From: Pelomonas asaccharophilus_A
GTDB lineage: Bacteria; Pseudomonadota; Gammaproteobacteria; Burkholderiales; Burkholderiaceae_C
NCBI RefSeq assembly: GCF_031458115.1
Contig: NZ_JAVDXV010000001.1
Coordinates: forward strand, 186,001-250,000
Direction: 5' to 3'
DNA: 64,000 nucleotides
This document shows, piece after piece, positions 39,593 to 48,261 of this stretch; positions within the stretch are counted from its first letter, which is position 1, and each line of letters begins with the position of its first letter. The position numbers and the translations under genes are program-made. The notes beneath the pieces are model-generated. The model saw nothing but the letters and a program-made list of their open reading frames with translations. It did not search any database and was not told where the DNA came from.

Positions 39593-40704
39593 GTTTGCTG
39601 TCCAGCGCGCGCCGCATCGTTGTCAAAGTCGGTTCCAGCCTCGTCACCAACGAGGGCCGCGGCGTTGATGCCGAGGCGATTGCGAACTGGAGCCGCCAGC
39701 TGGCGGCATTGGCGAATGAGGGGCGCGAGCTGGTCATGGTCTCCAGTGGCGCCATCGCCGAGGGCATGAAGCGCCTGGGCTGGGCCACGCGGCCCAAGGA
39801 ACTGCACGAACTTCAGGCCGCAGCGGCCGTCGGCCAGATGGGCCTCGCGCAGATGTACGAGAGCCAGCTCAGCGCCCACGGCCTGCACAGCGCCCAGGTG
39901 CTGCTGACGCATGCCGACCTGGCCGACCGTGAGCGCTACCTGAACGCGCGCTCCACGTTGCTGACTCTGATGGCGCACCGCGTGCTGCCAGTCATCAACG
40001 AGAACGACACGGTCGTCAACGACGAGATCAAGTTCGGCGACAACGACACACTGGGTGCGCTGGTGGCCAACCTCGTCGAAGCCGATGCGCTGGTCATCCT
40101 GACCGACCAGCGCGGCCTGTACTCCGCCGACCCGCGCAAGGATCCGTCCGCCCGCTTCATCGACACGGCCCAGGCCGGCGACCCGGAGCTGGAGCGCATG
40201 GCCGGTGGCGCCGGCTCCAGCATTGGCCGCGGCGGCATGATCACCAAGATCCTCGCCGCCAAACGCGCCGCGGGCAGCGGCGCGGGAACCATCATCGCCT
40301 GGGGGCGCGAGCCCGACGTGTTGCTGCGCCTGGCGCGCGGCGAGGCCATCGGCACGGCGCTGCTGGCCGCCACGCCCAAGCTGCAGGCGCGCAAGCAGTG
40401 GATGGTGGACCATCTGCAGATGCGCGGTGCGGTCAAGATCGACGCCGGCGCCGTCACCAAGCTGCGCGGTGAAGGCAAGAGCCTGCTGCCCATCGGCGTC
40501 ACCGAGGTGCAAGGCGACTTCCACCGTGGCGACGTCATCGCCGTGCTGTCACCCGACGGCACCGAGCTGGCGCGCGGCCTGTCCAACTACTCGGGCGCCG
40601 AAGCGCGCCTGATCGCGCGCAAGCCGTCAGCGGACTTCGAGTCGCTGCTGGGCTATGCGGCAGAGCCAGAGCTTATCCACCGAGACAATCTGGTGCTCCG
40701 GTAG
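39589..40704 (+). CDS. proB: Glutamate 5-kinase
   Basis: First step of proline synthesis: ATP-dependent phosphorylation of glutamate. The amino-acid kinase domain starts RRIVVKVGSSLVTNEG and has INENDTVVNDEIKFGDND. A C-terminal PUA domain follows from about residue 275. 371 residues. ATG 39589 overlaps the obgE stop. A hairpin covers its stop codon. proA is not in the window. Confidence 0.96.
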   Translation: MSLLSSARRIVVKVGSSLVTNEGRGVDAEAIANWSRQLAALANEGRELVMVSSGAIAEGMKRLGWATRPKELHELQAAAAVGQMGLAQMYESQLSAHGLHSAQVLLTHADLADRERYLNARSTLLTLMAHRVLPVINENDTVVNDEIKFGDNDTLGALVANLVEADALVILTDQRGLYSADPRKDPSARFIDTAQAGDPELERMAGGAGSSIGRGGMITKILAAKRAAGSGAGTIIAWGREPDVLLRLARGEAIGTALLAATPKLQARKQWMVDHLQMRGAVKIDAGAVTKLRGEGKSLLPIGVTEVQGDFHRGDVIAVLSPDGTELARGLSNYSGAEARLIARKPSADFESLLGYAAEPELIHRDNLVLR

Positions 40705-40711
40705 GAGCACC
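40692..40711. terminator. Hairpin spanning the proB stop codon
   Basis: GGTGCTCC and GGAGCACC form a perfect 8-base stem with loop GGTA; the TAG stop of proB (40702-40704) lies at the loop edge. It sits between convergent proB and rppH. No T-run is seen on either side, so termination is uncertain. Confidence 0.4.
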
Positions 40712-40721
40712 TTCACCCAGT

Positions 40722-41318
40722 TCAGCTCGTCGGTTCGCCGTCCGGCGGTGTCGACGTCGCTTCCAGCGGCATGGGGCCGCTGTTGCGGCCCTCACCGCGG
40801 TGGCTGGGGCGCATGCCGGCACGCAGGTAGCGGTTGTGGTGGTTGATGCGCGGCAGGTAGCGAGCCAGTTCCGTCAGCGCCATCTCGTAGACGCCGCGCT
40901 TGAACTCGATGACGGCCTCCAGCGGCACCCAGTACTCGTTCCAACGCCAGGCGTCGAACTCGGGGTGGTCGGTGGCGCGCAGGTTCATGTCGCAGTCGCG
41001 ACCCATCATCTGCAGCAGGAACCAGATCTGTTTCTGGCCCTTGTAGTGGCCTCGTGCGTCGCGCCGGATGAAGTGCTCGGGCACTTCGTAGCGCAGCCAG
41101 TCACGCGTCCTGGCCAGGATGCGCACATGCTCTGGCGTGAGCCCCACTTCTTCGTGGAGCTCTCGGTACATCGCCTGCTCGGGCGTTTCGCCGTGTTTGA
41201 TGCCCCCTTGCGGGAACTGCCACGAATGCGTCCGGATGCGCTTGCCCCAGAACACCTCGTTGCGCTGGTTGAGCAGGATGATGCCGACGTTGGGGCGGAA
41301 GCCTTCACGGTCGAGCAT
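40722..41318 (-). CDS. rppH: RNA pyrophosphohydrolase
   Basis: Nudix enzyme that removes pyrophosphate from mRNA 5' ends and starts decay. The Nudix box lies in GGIKHGETPEQAMYRELHEEVGL, of which the core is REL-HEEVGL. The N-terminus MLDREGFRPNVGI is the family norm. 198 residues, with a non-conserved Pro/Ser-rich tail of about 35 residues. ATG 41318 has GAGGT 7 bases upstream. Divergent from proS. Confidence 0.94.
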   Translation of the reverse strand: MLDREGFRPNVGIILLNQRNEVFWGKRIRTHSWQFPQGGIKHGETPEQAMYRELHEEVGLTPEHVRILARTRDWLRYEVPEHFIRRDARGHYKGQKQIWFLLQMMGRDCDMNLRATDHPEFDAWRWNEYWVPLEAVIEFKRGVYEMALTELARYLPRINHHNRYLRAGMRPSHRGEGRNSGPMPLEATSTPPDGEPTS

Positions 41319-41419
41319 AATCAACCTCGAATCTCTAGTTGGTTCGATTATTGCATCGGGCCGCGGTTGCGGAACCGCCCTGAATAACCCCGAGAGATCG
41401 CCTCGTTTTGCCCTGACTT

Positions 41420-41450
41420 GGCCGGGTTTTCACCCGGCCTTCGTTTTTTG
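41420..41450 (+). terminator. Terminator-like hairpin directly before proS
   Basis: GGCCGGGT and ACCCGGCC form an 8-base perfect stem with loop TTTC, followed by TTCGTTTTTTG. It ends only 8 bases before the proS ATG. Since the upstream gene is divergent, it has no obvious transcript to end except the proS leader itself. A second hairpin, GCGGTT/AACCGC, is at 41363-41378. Confidence 0.75.
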
Positions 41451-41458
41451 CCACGCCC

Positions 41459-43201
41459 ATGAAAGCCTCCCAGTTCTTCGTCTCCACCCTCAAGGAAGCG
41501 CCGGCCGACGCCGAGATCGTCAGCCACAAGCTGATGATGCGCGCGGGCATGATCAAGCGGCTGGGCGCGGGGATCTACAACTACATGCCGATGGGGCTGC
41601 GGGTCATCCGCAAGGTCGAGAAGATCATCCGCGAGGAGATGGATGCAGCGGGCGCGGTGGAGTGCCTGATGCCGGTCATCCAGCCCGCCGAGCTGTGGCA
41701 GGAGACGGGCCGCTTCGACAAGATGGGCCCCGAGCTGCTGCGCGTGAAGGACCGCCATGGCCGCGACTTCATCGTGCAGCCGACGAGCGAAGAAGTCATC
41801 ACCGACATCGCGCGCCAGGAGCTGCGCAGCTACCGCCAGCTGCCGAAAAATTTCTATCACATCCAGACCAAGTTCCGCGACGAGCGCCGGCCGCGCTTCG
41901 GCCTGATGCGTGGCCGCGAGTTCACGATGAAGGACGCCTACTCCTTCGACCGTGACGTGGACGCCGCTGGCCGCAGCTACGACAACATGTACGCGGCCTA
42001 CTGCAAGATCTTCGACCGCTTCGGCCTGGAGTACCGCGCCGTGGCCGCGGACACCGGCGCCATCGGCGGCGACCGCTCGCACGAGTTTCAGGTCATTGCC
42101 GACACCGGCGAAGACGCCATCATCTACTGCCCCACCAGCGACTACGCCGCCAACATCGAACTGGCCGAGGCGCTTGCGCCGCAGGGCGAACGCGCGGCCG
42201 CCGCGCAGGCGCTGACCAAGACGCCCACGCCCGGCAAGGCCACATGCGCCGACGTTGCCGAGTTGCTGGGCCTGCCGCTGGCGCAGACGGTCAAGTCGCT
42301 GGTGCTGGCCACCGACGAGACGGACAAGGAAGGCAACATCGTCAAGAGCCAGGTCTGGCTGCTGCTGGTGCGTGGTGACCACGACCTGAACGAAGTCAAG
42401 GCCGGCAAGCTGGAAGGCCTGAAGGGCGGATTCCGCTTCGCGACGGTGGCCGAGATCGAGGCGCGCTTTGGCTGCAAGCCGGGCTACCTGGGCCCCATCG
42501 GCGCCAAGGACGTCAAGGTCATCGCCGACCGCACCGTGGCCCACATGGCCGACTTCGTCTGCGGTGCCAACGAGGTGGACTTCCACCTGACCGGCGTGAA
42601 CTGGGGCCGCGACCTGCCCGAGCCCGATCTGGTGGCCGACATCCGCAACGTTGTCGCTGGCGATCCGTCGCCGGACGGCAAGGGCGTGCTGGCCATCCAG
42701 CGTGGCATCGAGGTGGGCCATGTGTTCTATCTCGGCACCAAGTACTCGGCCGCGATGAACGCGACCTTCCTGGACGAGACCGGCAAGCCCAAGCTGATGG
42801 AGATGGGCTGCTATGGCATCGGCGTGACGCGCATCCTGGGCGCGGCCATCGAGCAGAACCACGACGCGCGCGGCATCATCTGGCCGGATGCGATCGCGCC
42901 GTTCACGGTCGTCATCTGCCCCATCGGCGCGGACCGCAGCGAAGAGGTCAAGGCCGCCGCCGACAAGCTCTACGGCGAACTGAAGGCGCTGGACATCGAC
43001 GTGCTGCTGGATGATCGTGGCGAGCGCCCGGGCGCGATGTTCGCGGACTGGGAGCTGATCGGCGTGCCGCACCGCGTGGTGCTGGGCGACCGGGGCTTGA
43101 AGGAAGGCCAGGTCGAGTACCAGGGCCGACGAGACGAGGCCGCCACCAAGGTGGCCGTGGGCGACGTGGTGGGCCACCTGAAGGGCCTGCTGAAGCTTTG
43201 A
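41459..43201 (+). CDS. proS: Prolyl-tRNA synthetase
   Basis: Class II synthetase charging tRNA-Pro; a tRNA-Pro gene is 5 kb upstream. 580 residues of the bacterial ProS type. Motif 2 region is FRDERRPRFGLMRGREFTMKDAYSF, recognised by its DERRPRFGL core. An INS editing domain occupies about residues 225-385, and the anticodon-binding domain is at the C-terminus. No SD is seen before ATG 41459, where the terminator-like T-run lies instead. The stop overlaps the next start as TTGA. Confidence 0.96.
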   Translation: MKASQFFVSTLKEAPADAEIVSHKLMMRAGMIKRLGAGIYNYMPMGLRVIRKVEKIIREEMDAAGAVECLMPVIQPAELWQETGRFDKMGPELLRVKDRHGRDFIVQPTSEEVITDIARQELRSYRQLPKNFYHIQTKFRDERRPRFGLMRGREFTMKDAYSFDRDVDAAGRSYDNMYAAYCKIFDRFGLEYRAVAADTGAIGGDRSHEFQVIADTGEDAIIYCPTSDYAANIELAEALAPQGERAAAAQALTKTPTPGKATCADVAELLGLPLAQTVKSLVLATDETDKEGNIVKSQVWLLLVRGDHDLNEVKAGKLEGLKGGFRFATVAEIEARFGCKPGYLGPIGAKDVKVIADRTVAHMADFVCGANEVDFHLTGVNWGRDLPEPDLVADIRNVVAGDPSPDGKGVLAIQRGIEVGHVFYLGTKYSAAMNATFLDETGKPKLMEMGCYGIGVTRILGAAIEQNHDARGIIWPDAIAPFTVVICPIGADRSEEVKAAADKLYGELKALDIDVLLDDRGERPGAMFADWELIGVPHRVVLGDRGLKEGQVEYQGRRDEAATKVAVGDVVGHLKGLLKL

Positions 43202-43809
43202 AGCGCCTGACTCGTCGGTCGGCGGTGCTGGGCCTGCTGGCCGCACCGTTGACGGCGCGGGCCGGTGCCCAGATCGAAGAACCGCTGATCGATTCGGTGC
43301 GTTCGGTGCTGAGCAGCGCCATCGCGCAGGCGGCGCCGCCGCGGCCGCGCTTCGACGACGTCGACTCCCGCATGGCCTACCTGCGCTGGCTGGGCACCAT
43401 GAGCGAGCGGCTGAAGAAGCGCAAGACCGAGGCGCAGATCCGCATCGAGTTCCTCGAGACCGTCTGGTACGAGGCCAAGCGCGCGGGCCTGGAGCCCAGC
43501 CTGGTGCTGGGGTTGATCCAGGTGGAGAGCGGCTTTCGCAAGTACGCCATCAGCACGGCCGGCGCGCGCGGCTACATGCAGGTCATGCCGTTCTGGACGC
43601 GCAGCATCGGCGACGGCAACGCGGCCAGCCTGTTCCACATGCAGACCAATCTGCGCTTCGGCTGCGTGATCCTGCGCCACTACCTGGACCGCGAGAAGGG
43701 CGACCTGTTCCTCGCGCTGGGCCGCTACAACGGCAGCCGCGGCAGGGCCGAGTACCCCAACCTGGTGTTCGGCGCCCGCAGGCAGTGGCTGCTGCCCGGG
43801 CAGACGTAA
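43198..43809 (+). CDS. Lytic transglycosylase domain protein
   Basis: Probable murein-cleaving enzyme of the SLT/LT fold acting in the periplasm. A twin-arginine-like signal (TRRSAVLGLLAAPLTARA) lies at residues 5-22. The catalytic Glu is in LIQVESGFRKYA, followed by GARGYMQVMPFW and ALGRYNGS, the standard LT motifs. 203 residues. It starts with TTG 43198, overlapping the proS stop, so it is probably made by coupling; no ATG lies before the signal peptide. Confidence 0.85.
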   Translation: MKRLTRRSAVLGLLAAPLTARAGAQIEEPLIDSVRSVLSSAIAQAAPPRPRFDDVDSRMAYLRWLGTMSERLKKRKTEAQIRIEFLETVWYEAKRAGLEPSLVLGLIQVESGFRKYAISTAGARGYMQVMPFWTRSIGDGNAASLFHMQTNLRFGCVILRHYLDREKGDLFLALGRYNGSRGRAEYPNLVFGARRQWLLPGQT

Positions 43810-43891
43810 AGCCGGCTTTACAAACATGGCTTCCGGCCGCGGCGGGCGCTGCGGTTAGCCTTGTCGGTTTCGTCCACAAGACAAGCCGCCC

Positions 43892-46027
43892 ATGCCCGCT
43901 GCCAAACGCTTCGCGCCTCTGCTTCTCTCCGCGCTGCTCGCCACCGGCCTTGCCGGCGCGCAGGCCAGCGACAACCCGCTGCTGACCGTCAGCCCGCTGC
44001 CGCTGCGCTACCCGCAGTTCGACAAGCTCAGGGACGAGCACTTCGCGCCCGCGCTGGACCGCGGCATGGCCGAGCAACTGGCCGAGATCCAGGCCATTGC
44101 CGACAACCCCGCCGCGCCGACCTTCGACAACACCATCGTCGCGTGGGAGAAGAGCGGCCGCCTGCTGGCCCGTGCCAACACGCTGCTGTCCAGCCTGGGC
44201 GGCGCCGACACCAACCCGGCCCGCCAGCAGCTGCAGAGCGACTACGCCGCCAAGCTGGCCGCGCAGCGCGACGCGGTGCTGCTGAACCCCAAGCTGTTCG
44301 CCCGGGTCGAGGCGCTGTACGCCGCCCGCGACAAGGCGGCGCCGAATGCCGAAGCCAAGCGCCTCATCGAACGCTACCGCCGCGACATGGTGCGCGCCGG
44401 CGCGCAGCTGAACGACGAGCAGAAGGCGCGCATGAAGGCCATCAACGCCGAGCTGGCGACGCTGGGCGCGCGCTTCAGCCGGGCCGTGCTGGCCGAGGTC
44501 AATGACTCGGCCATCGTCGTGGACAGCGCCGAGGAACTGGCCGGCCTCAGCGCTGCGCAGATCGCCGCGGCGGCCGATGCGGCCAAGAAGCGCGGCCTGG
44601 AAGGCAAATACCTGCTGACGCTGCTGAACACCACCATCCAGCCGCTGGAGACCGAGCTGCAGAACCGCGCGCTGCGCGAGCGCCTGCACCGCGCATCGGT
44701 GGCGCGGGGCAGCCGTGGCAATGCCAACGACACGACGGCCATCGTGGCCCGCGTGATGACGCTGCGCCAGGAACGCGCCGCGCTCCTGGGCTATGCGACG
44801 CCGGCCGACTTCGTGCTGGAGGACGAGACCGCCAAGACGCCGGCCGCCGCCACCGCGCTGCTGCGCCAGCTGGCCCCGGCCGCCGTCGCCGCCGCGAAGC
44901 AGGAGGCCGCCGAGCTGCAGAAGCTCATCGACGCCGACCAGGCCGCCAAGGGCCAACCCACGTTCGCGCTGCAACCCTGGGACTGGAGCTACTACGCCGA
45001 GAAGCTGCGCGCCGCCAAGTACGGCTTCGACGAGGCCCAGCTCAAGCCCTATCTGGAGATCACCAGCGTGCTGGAGCGCGGCGTGTTCTTCGCGGCCCAG
45101 CAGCTGTACGGCATCACGTTCAAGCGCCGCGCCGACCTGCCGGTCTACCGCGACGACGTGCGCGTCTATGACGTTTTCGACACCGATGGCAAGCAGCTGT
45201 CCATCTTCATCGCCGACCTGTACGCCCGCCCCAGCAAGCGCGGCGGCGCGTGGGCCAACAGCTATGTGAGCCAGAACCCGCTGGAAGGCACGCTGCCGGT
45301 CTCGGCCAACCACCTGAACATCCCCAAGCCACCCGCCGGCCAGCCCACGCTGCTGACCTGGGACGAGGTGGAGACGCTGTTCCATGAATTCGGCCACGCG
45401 CTGCACGCCATCTTCAACAAGAGCCGCTACCCGAGCCTGGCCCGCACGCCGCGCGACTTCGTCGAGTACCCGTCGCAGGTCAACGAGGTCTGGGCCGACA
45501 CGCCCAGCGTGCTGGCCAGCTACGCCCGCCATCACCAGACCGGCGAGCCCATGCCGCGCGAGCTGCTGGACAAGGTGTCGCGCGCCAAGCGCTTCAACCA
45601 GGGCTACAAGACGCTGTCCTATCTCGGCTCCGCCATCCTGGACCAGCGCCTGCATCAGCTGAAGCCGGGCGAGATGCCCGCAGCCGACGGCATGATGGCC
45701 TTCGAAGCCAAGGTGCTGAAGGAGGAGGGCGTTGACTTCGCACCGGTGCCGCCGCGCTACCGCACGCCGTACTTCAGCCACATCATGGGCGGCTACTCGG
45801 CCGGCTACTACGCGTACATCTGGAGCGAGGTGCTGGACTCGAACACCGTGGAATGGCTGAAGGCCAACGGCGACCTGAAGCGCGCCAACGGCGACCAGTT
45901 GCGCGCCAAGCTGCTGTCGCGCGGCGGCAGCGAGGACGCGATGGTGCTGTTCCGCAACCTCGTCGGCCACGAGCCCAGGATCGAGCCCTTGCTGGAGCGC
46001 CGCGGGCTGGTGGTGCAAAAGCCTTGA
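43892..46027 (+). CDS. M3-family oligopeptidase, Dcp-like, exported
   Basis: Zinc metallopeptidase of the M3 family. The 711-residue protein has the zinc motif HEFGH in ETLFHEFGHALHAIF and the second Glu in VEYPSQVNEVW. A Sec signal peptide is seen at residues 1-25 (LAGAQA), so it should be periplasmic. The family splits into oligopeptidase A (PrlC) and dipeptidyl carboxypeptidase (Dcp); the length, export signal and C-terminal HIMGGYSAGYYAYIWSEVL point to Dcp-like activity, but specificity is not settled. Confidence 0.88.
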   Translation: MPAAKRFAPLLLSALLATGLAGAQASDNPLLTVSPLPLRYPQFDKLRDEHFAPALDRGMAEQLAEIQAIADNPAAPTFDNTIVAWEKSGRLLARANTLLSSLGGADTNPARQQLQSDYAAKLAAQRDAVLLNPKLFARVEALYAARDKAAPNAEAKRLIERYRRDMVRAGAQLNDEQKARMKAINAELATLGARFSRAVLAEVNDSAIVVDSAEELAGLSAAQIAAAADAAKKRGLEGKYLLTLLNTTIQPLETELQNRALRERLHRASVARGSRGNANDTTAIVARVMTLRQERAALLGYATPADFVLEDETAKTPAAATALLRQLAPAAVAAAKQEAAELQKLIDADQAAKGQPTFALQPWDWSYYAEKLRAAKYGFDEAQLKPYLEITSVLERGVFFAAQQLYGITFKRRADLPVYRDDVRVYDVFDTDGKQLSIFIADLYARPSKRGGAWANSYVSQNPLEGTLPVSANHLNIPKPPAGQPTLLTWDEVETLFHEFGHALHAIFNKSRYPSLARTPRDFVEYPSQVNEVWADTPSVLASYARHHQTGEPMPRELLDKVSRAKRFNQGYKTLSYLGSAILDQRLHQLKPGEMPAADGMMAFEAKVLKEEGVDFAPVPPRYRTPYFSHIMGGYSAGYYAYIWSEVLDSNTVEWLKANGDLKRANGDQLRAKLLSRGGSEDAMVLFRNLVGHEPRIEPLLERRGLVVQKP

Positions 46028-46080
46028 TGAGACGCGCTGTGACGTCGTCGGGCTGAGTGCCCGATGCTGTCATTGGCGCG

Positions 46081-46584
46081 CTATCTCCGAACTGGGGAAT
46101 CCGGCTCGGGCTCGTTGCACCAGCGGATCGTGTATTTGCCGGGAACGGAGATGCCCGCGATCTGGATCAGGCCCTTCTCGCCCGAGAAAGCGATGGTTGT
46201 CTTGTCCGTAGAGCCCGGCGTGTCGCGCGTCCAGAGGGCAATGGTGGCGCCTGGCAGCGTCTGCGTATCGACGATGGCCCGGTCGCCGAATTCAGCGGCC
46301 AGCGACTTGAGGTCAAAGACTTTGCGCTGCACTCGAGCCATGACCGCGCTGACCAGTGCTCGCTCGTCGGATGTGATGGATGGGTGCTGCAAACGACGAT
46401 CGTCTAGCAGGTCGCAGCCTTTGAGCTTGCCCCATGCGCAGATCGTGAATCGGGCGTCCAGCGTGTTCAAGTCCCGTGCATAGGCCGGCGAGCCGAGCAG
46501 CGCAGCCGCTGAGCTCAGGCCGGCCAGCAGTTGTCTGTTCGCCTTCTTCCTTCTCTCTTGGGTACCAGATCGGCGGAAGCGCAT
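46081..46584 (-). CDS. Uncharacterised exported protein
   Basis: Not recognised. The 167-residue product has a basic N-terminus with many Arg/Lys and a signal peptide ending SPAYA (about residue 37). The mature part starts RDLNTLDARFTICAWGKLKG and has three cysteines (two near the N-terminus, one near the C-terminus in IRWCNEPE). ATG 46584 is chosen because GGAAG is 9 bases upstream. It is convergent with the M3 peptidase. No function can be given. Confidence 0.6.
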   Translation of the reverse strand: MRFRRSGTQERRKKANRQLLAGLSSAAALLGSPAYARDLNTLDARFTICAWGKLKGCDLLDDRRLQHPSITSDERALVSAVMARVQRKVFDLKSLAAEFGDRAIVDTQTLPGATIALWTRDTPGSTDKTTIAFSGEKGLIQIAGISVPGKYTIRWCNEPEPDSPVRR

Positions 46585-46649
46585 TGCGCCCATCTTCCGT
46601 TGATGCAATGTTGGGTTGGATTGTCAGCGAGTGTGGCGCCACGCGAGAC

Positions 46650-47231
46650 TCAGGCGGCGGCCTTCAGCGAACCCGGGTAGGTCAGCGAGCTGCCGCTGGC
46701 CGACAGCGAGAACACCACGCTGGTAGACGAGGTCTGCTGCATCAGCGAGGTGTAGAGCGACATCACGCCGCCGGAGGTCTTGGCCGACTTGGCGGCCTGC
46801 GAGATGGCCGCGCTCTGCTGGATGCTGGTGGACAGCTTCATCGCGTCACGCGCCTGCGTGGCGATGCGGCTGGCAAAGCTGGGCTGGCTGGTATCGGCCT
46901 TCAGGAAGGCTTGGGTCGCGGCCTTGTCGGCGTCGCTGCCCTTGATGCTGACGCTGCCGTCGGACTTCACCGAGAACTCGACGGGGCCGCTCAGCTTGAC
47001 GCCGGCCTTGGCCATCGCGGCGCGTAGCTCGTTGCCCAGCGTCTTCTGGCCGCTCTCCAGCGACTGCACGGCACCGGAGGCCTTGGCCGTGCTGGCGGCG
47101 CGTTGCAGCGCCCCTTGCGACAGCGGCTGGGTCTTGGTGCTCGCGCCCGCAGTGTTGCCGCTCGTCGTCGAACCGGCCTGGCCCTGTGTGGTCAGGTAGC
47201 TGAGCAGGGAGTTGTTGAGGTTGGATAACAC
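46650..47231 (-). CDS. Uncharacterised Ser/Ala-rich protein
   Basis: Not recognised. The 193-residue product has no clear signal peptide or membrane segment. Composition is rich in Ser, Ala, Thr and Gln; an acidic-to-neutral middle with KLSGPVEFSVKSDGSVSIKG looks like a beta hairpin, flanked by helical Ala/Gln stretches. Start GTG 47231 is chosen; TTG 47288 is possible. Coding support comes from a long open frame and balanced composition; no family is evident. Confidence 0.55.
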   Translation of the reverse strand: MLSNLNNSLLSYLTTQGQAGSTTSGNTAGASTKTQPLSQGALQRAASTAKASGAVQSLESGQKTLGNELRAAMAKAGVKLSGPVEFSVKSDGSVSIKGSDADKAATQAFLKADTSQPSFASRIATQARDAMKLSTSIQQSAAISQAAKSAKTSGGVMSLYTSLMQQTSSTSVVFSLSASGSSLTYPGSLKAAA

Positions 47232-47326
47232 CGCAAGTCCACGGAGCGAGATCGGGAAGCGATCTTCCCCGTGGCGGTGCGGGTCCAAAAGCCGCAGCAG
47301 CGGCGGAATTGCCCGGCTGATGGGGC

Positions 47327-47890
47327 TTACAGACCCGTCCAGGACTTGGGCTGCGCCGAGGCCACGCCCGCCAGCTCCAGCACGCGCTCGACCGTCTCGG
47401 CCACCATCTCGTCAATGGTCTTGGGGTGGTGATAGAAGGCCGGCAGCGGCGGGAAGCAGATGCCGCCCATCTCGGTCACCGCGACCATGTTGCGCAGGTG
47501 GGCCAGGTTCAGCGGCGTCTCGCGCACCATCAGGATGAGACGGCGGCGTTCCTTCAGCGTCACGTCGGCGGCGCGCGTGAGCAGGTTGTCACCCAGGCCG
47601 TGGGCGATGGCCGCCAGCGACTTCATGGAGCAGGGCGCCACGACCATCGCGGCCGTCGTGAAGCTGCCGCTGGCGATGCAGGCGCCAATGTCGCCGGGCG
47701 CGTAGGCGTGGTCCGCCTCGGCCTCCAGCGTGGAGCGATCGAGACCCAGCTCGTGGTGGGCGTTCAGGATGCCGGCGGGCGTCGCGATCAGGTGGGTCTC
47801 GACGCCCAGTTCGCGGGCGCGGCGTAGCAGCCGCAAGGCATATGCCGCGCCCGTGGCGCCGGTCAGCCCGACGACGAGCCGCTGTGTCAT
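47327..47890 (-). CDS. ubiX: Flavin prenyltransferase UbiX
   Basis: Makes prenylated FMN, the cofactor of the UbiD decarboxylase in ubiquinone synthesis. The FMN-binding GLTGATGAAYALRLL is at the N-terminus, and VVAPCSMKSLAAIAHGLGDNL is the second conserved stretch (core PCSMKSLA). 187 residues. The ATG at 47890 shares one base with the grxD stop (TGATG). ubiD is not in the window. Confidence 0.93.
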   Translation of the reverse strand: MTQRLVVGLTGATGAAYALRLLRRARELGVETHLIATPAGILNAHHELGLDRSTLEAEADHAYAPGDIGACIASGSFTTAAMVVAPCSMKSLAAIAHGLGDNLLTRAADVTLKERRRLILMVRETPLNLAHLRNMVAVTEMGGICFPPLPAFYHHPKTIDEMVAETVERVLELAGVASAQPKSWTGL

Positions 47891-48204
47891 CAAGCGGCGG
47901 CGAGTGCTTGCTGCAACTCACCCGACTCGTACATCTCCATCATGATGTCGGAGCCACCGACGAACTCGCCGCCGATGTAGAGCTGGGGGATGGTGGGCCA
48001 GTTGGCGTAGTCCTTGATGCCCTGGCGCACGGCCTCGTCTTCCAGCACGTTGAAGGTCTTGATGTCGGTGGCGCCGGCGGCCTTCAGGATCTGGATGGCA
48101 CGGCCGGAGAAGCCGCACATCGGGAACTGGGCCGTGCCCTTCATGAAGAGCATGACGCGGTTGGACTTGACCAGGTCGTCAATGCGTTGCTGAACGTCGC
48201 TCAT
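47890..48204 (-). CDS. grxD: Monothiol glutaredoxin, Grx4 type
   Basis: Carries or transfers iron-sulphur clusters. The active site is MCGFS in KGTAQFPMCGFSGRA, the CGFS monothiol type, with glutathione-binding WPTIPQLYI and GGSDI. 104 residues. ATG 48204 is chosen. It lies downstream of hemA-prfA-prmC with one extra gene between, and upstream of ubiX. Confidence 0.94.
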   Translation of the reverse strand: MSDVQQRIDDLVKSNRVMLFMKGTAQFPMCGFSGRAIQILKAAGATDIKTFNVLEDEAVRQGIKDYANWPTIPQLYIGGEFVGGSDIMMEMYESGELQQALAAA

Positions 48205-48261
48205 GGCTATCTCGGGTTCTCGTGGCAAAACCGCGATTATCCCGGACCGGTCGCGGCGGCC

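Noticed and set aside
41340..41450. A proline-rich leader peptide controlling proS
   Set aside because: One frame has several Pro codons (near 41387, 41399, 41426 and 41435), but it has no ATG, GTG or TTG start nearby. The hairpin is kept as a finding without the peptide.
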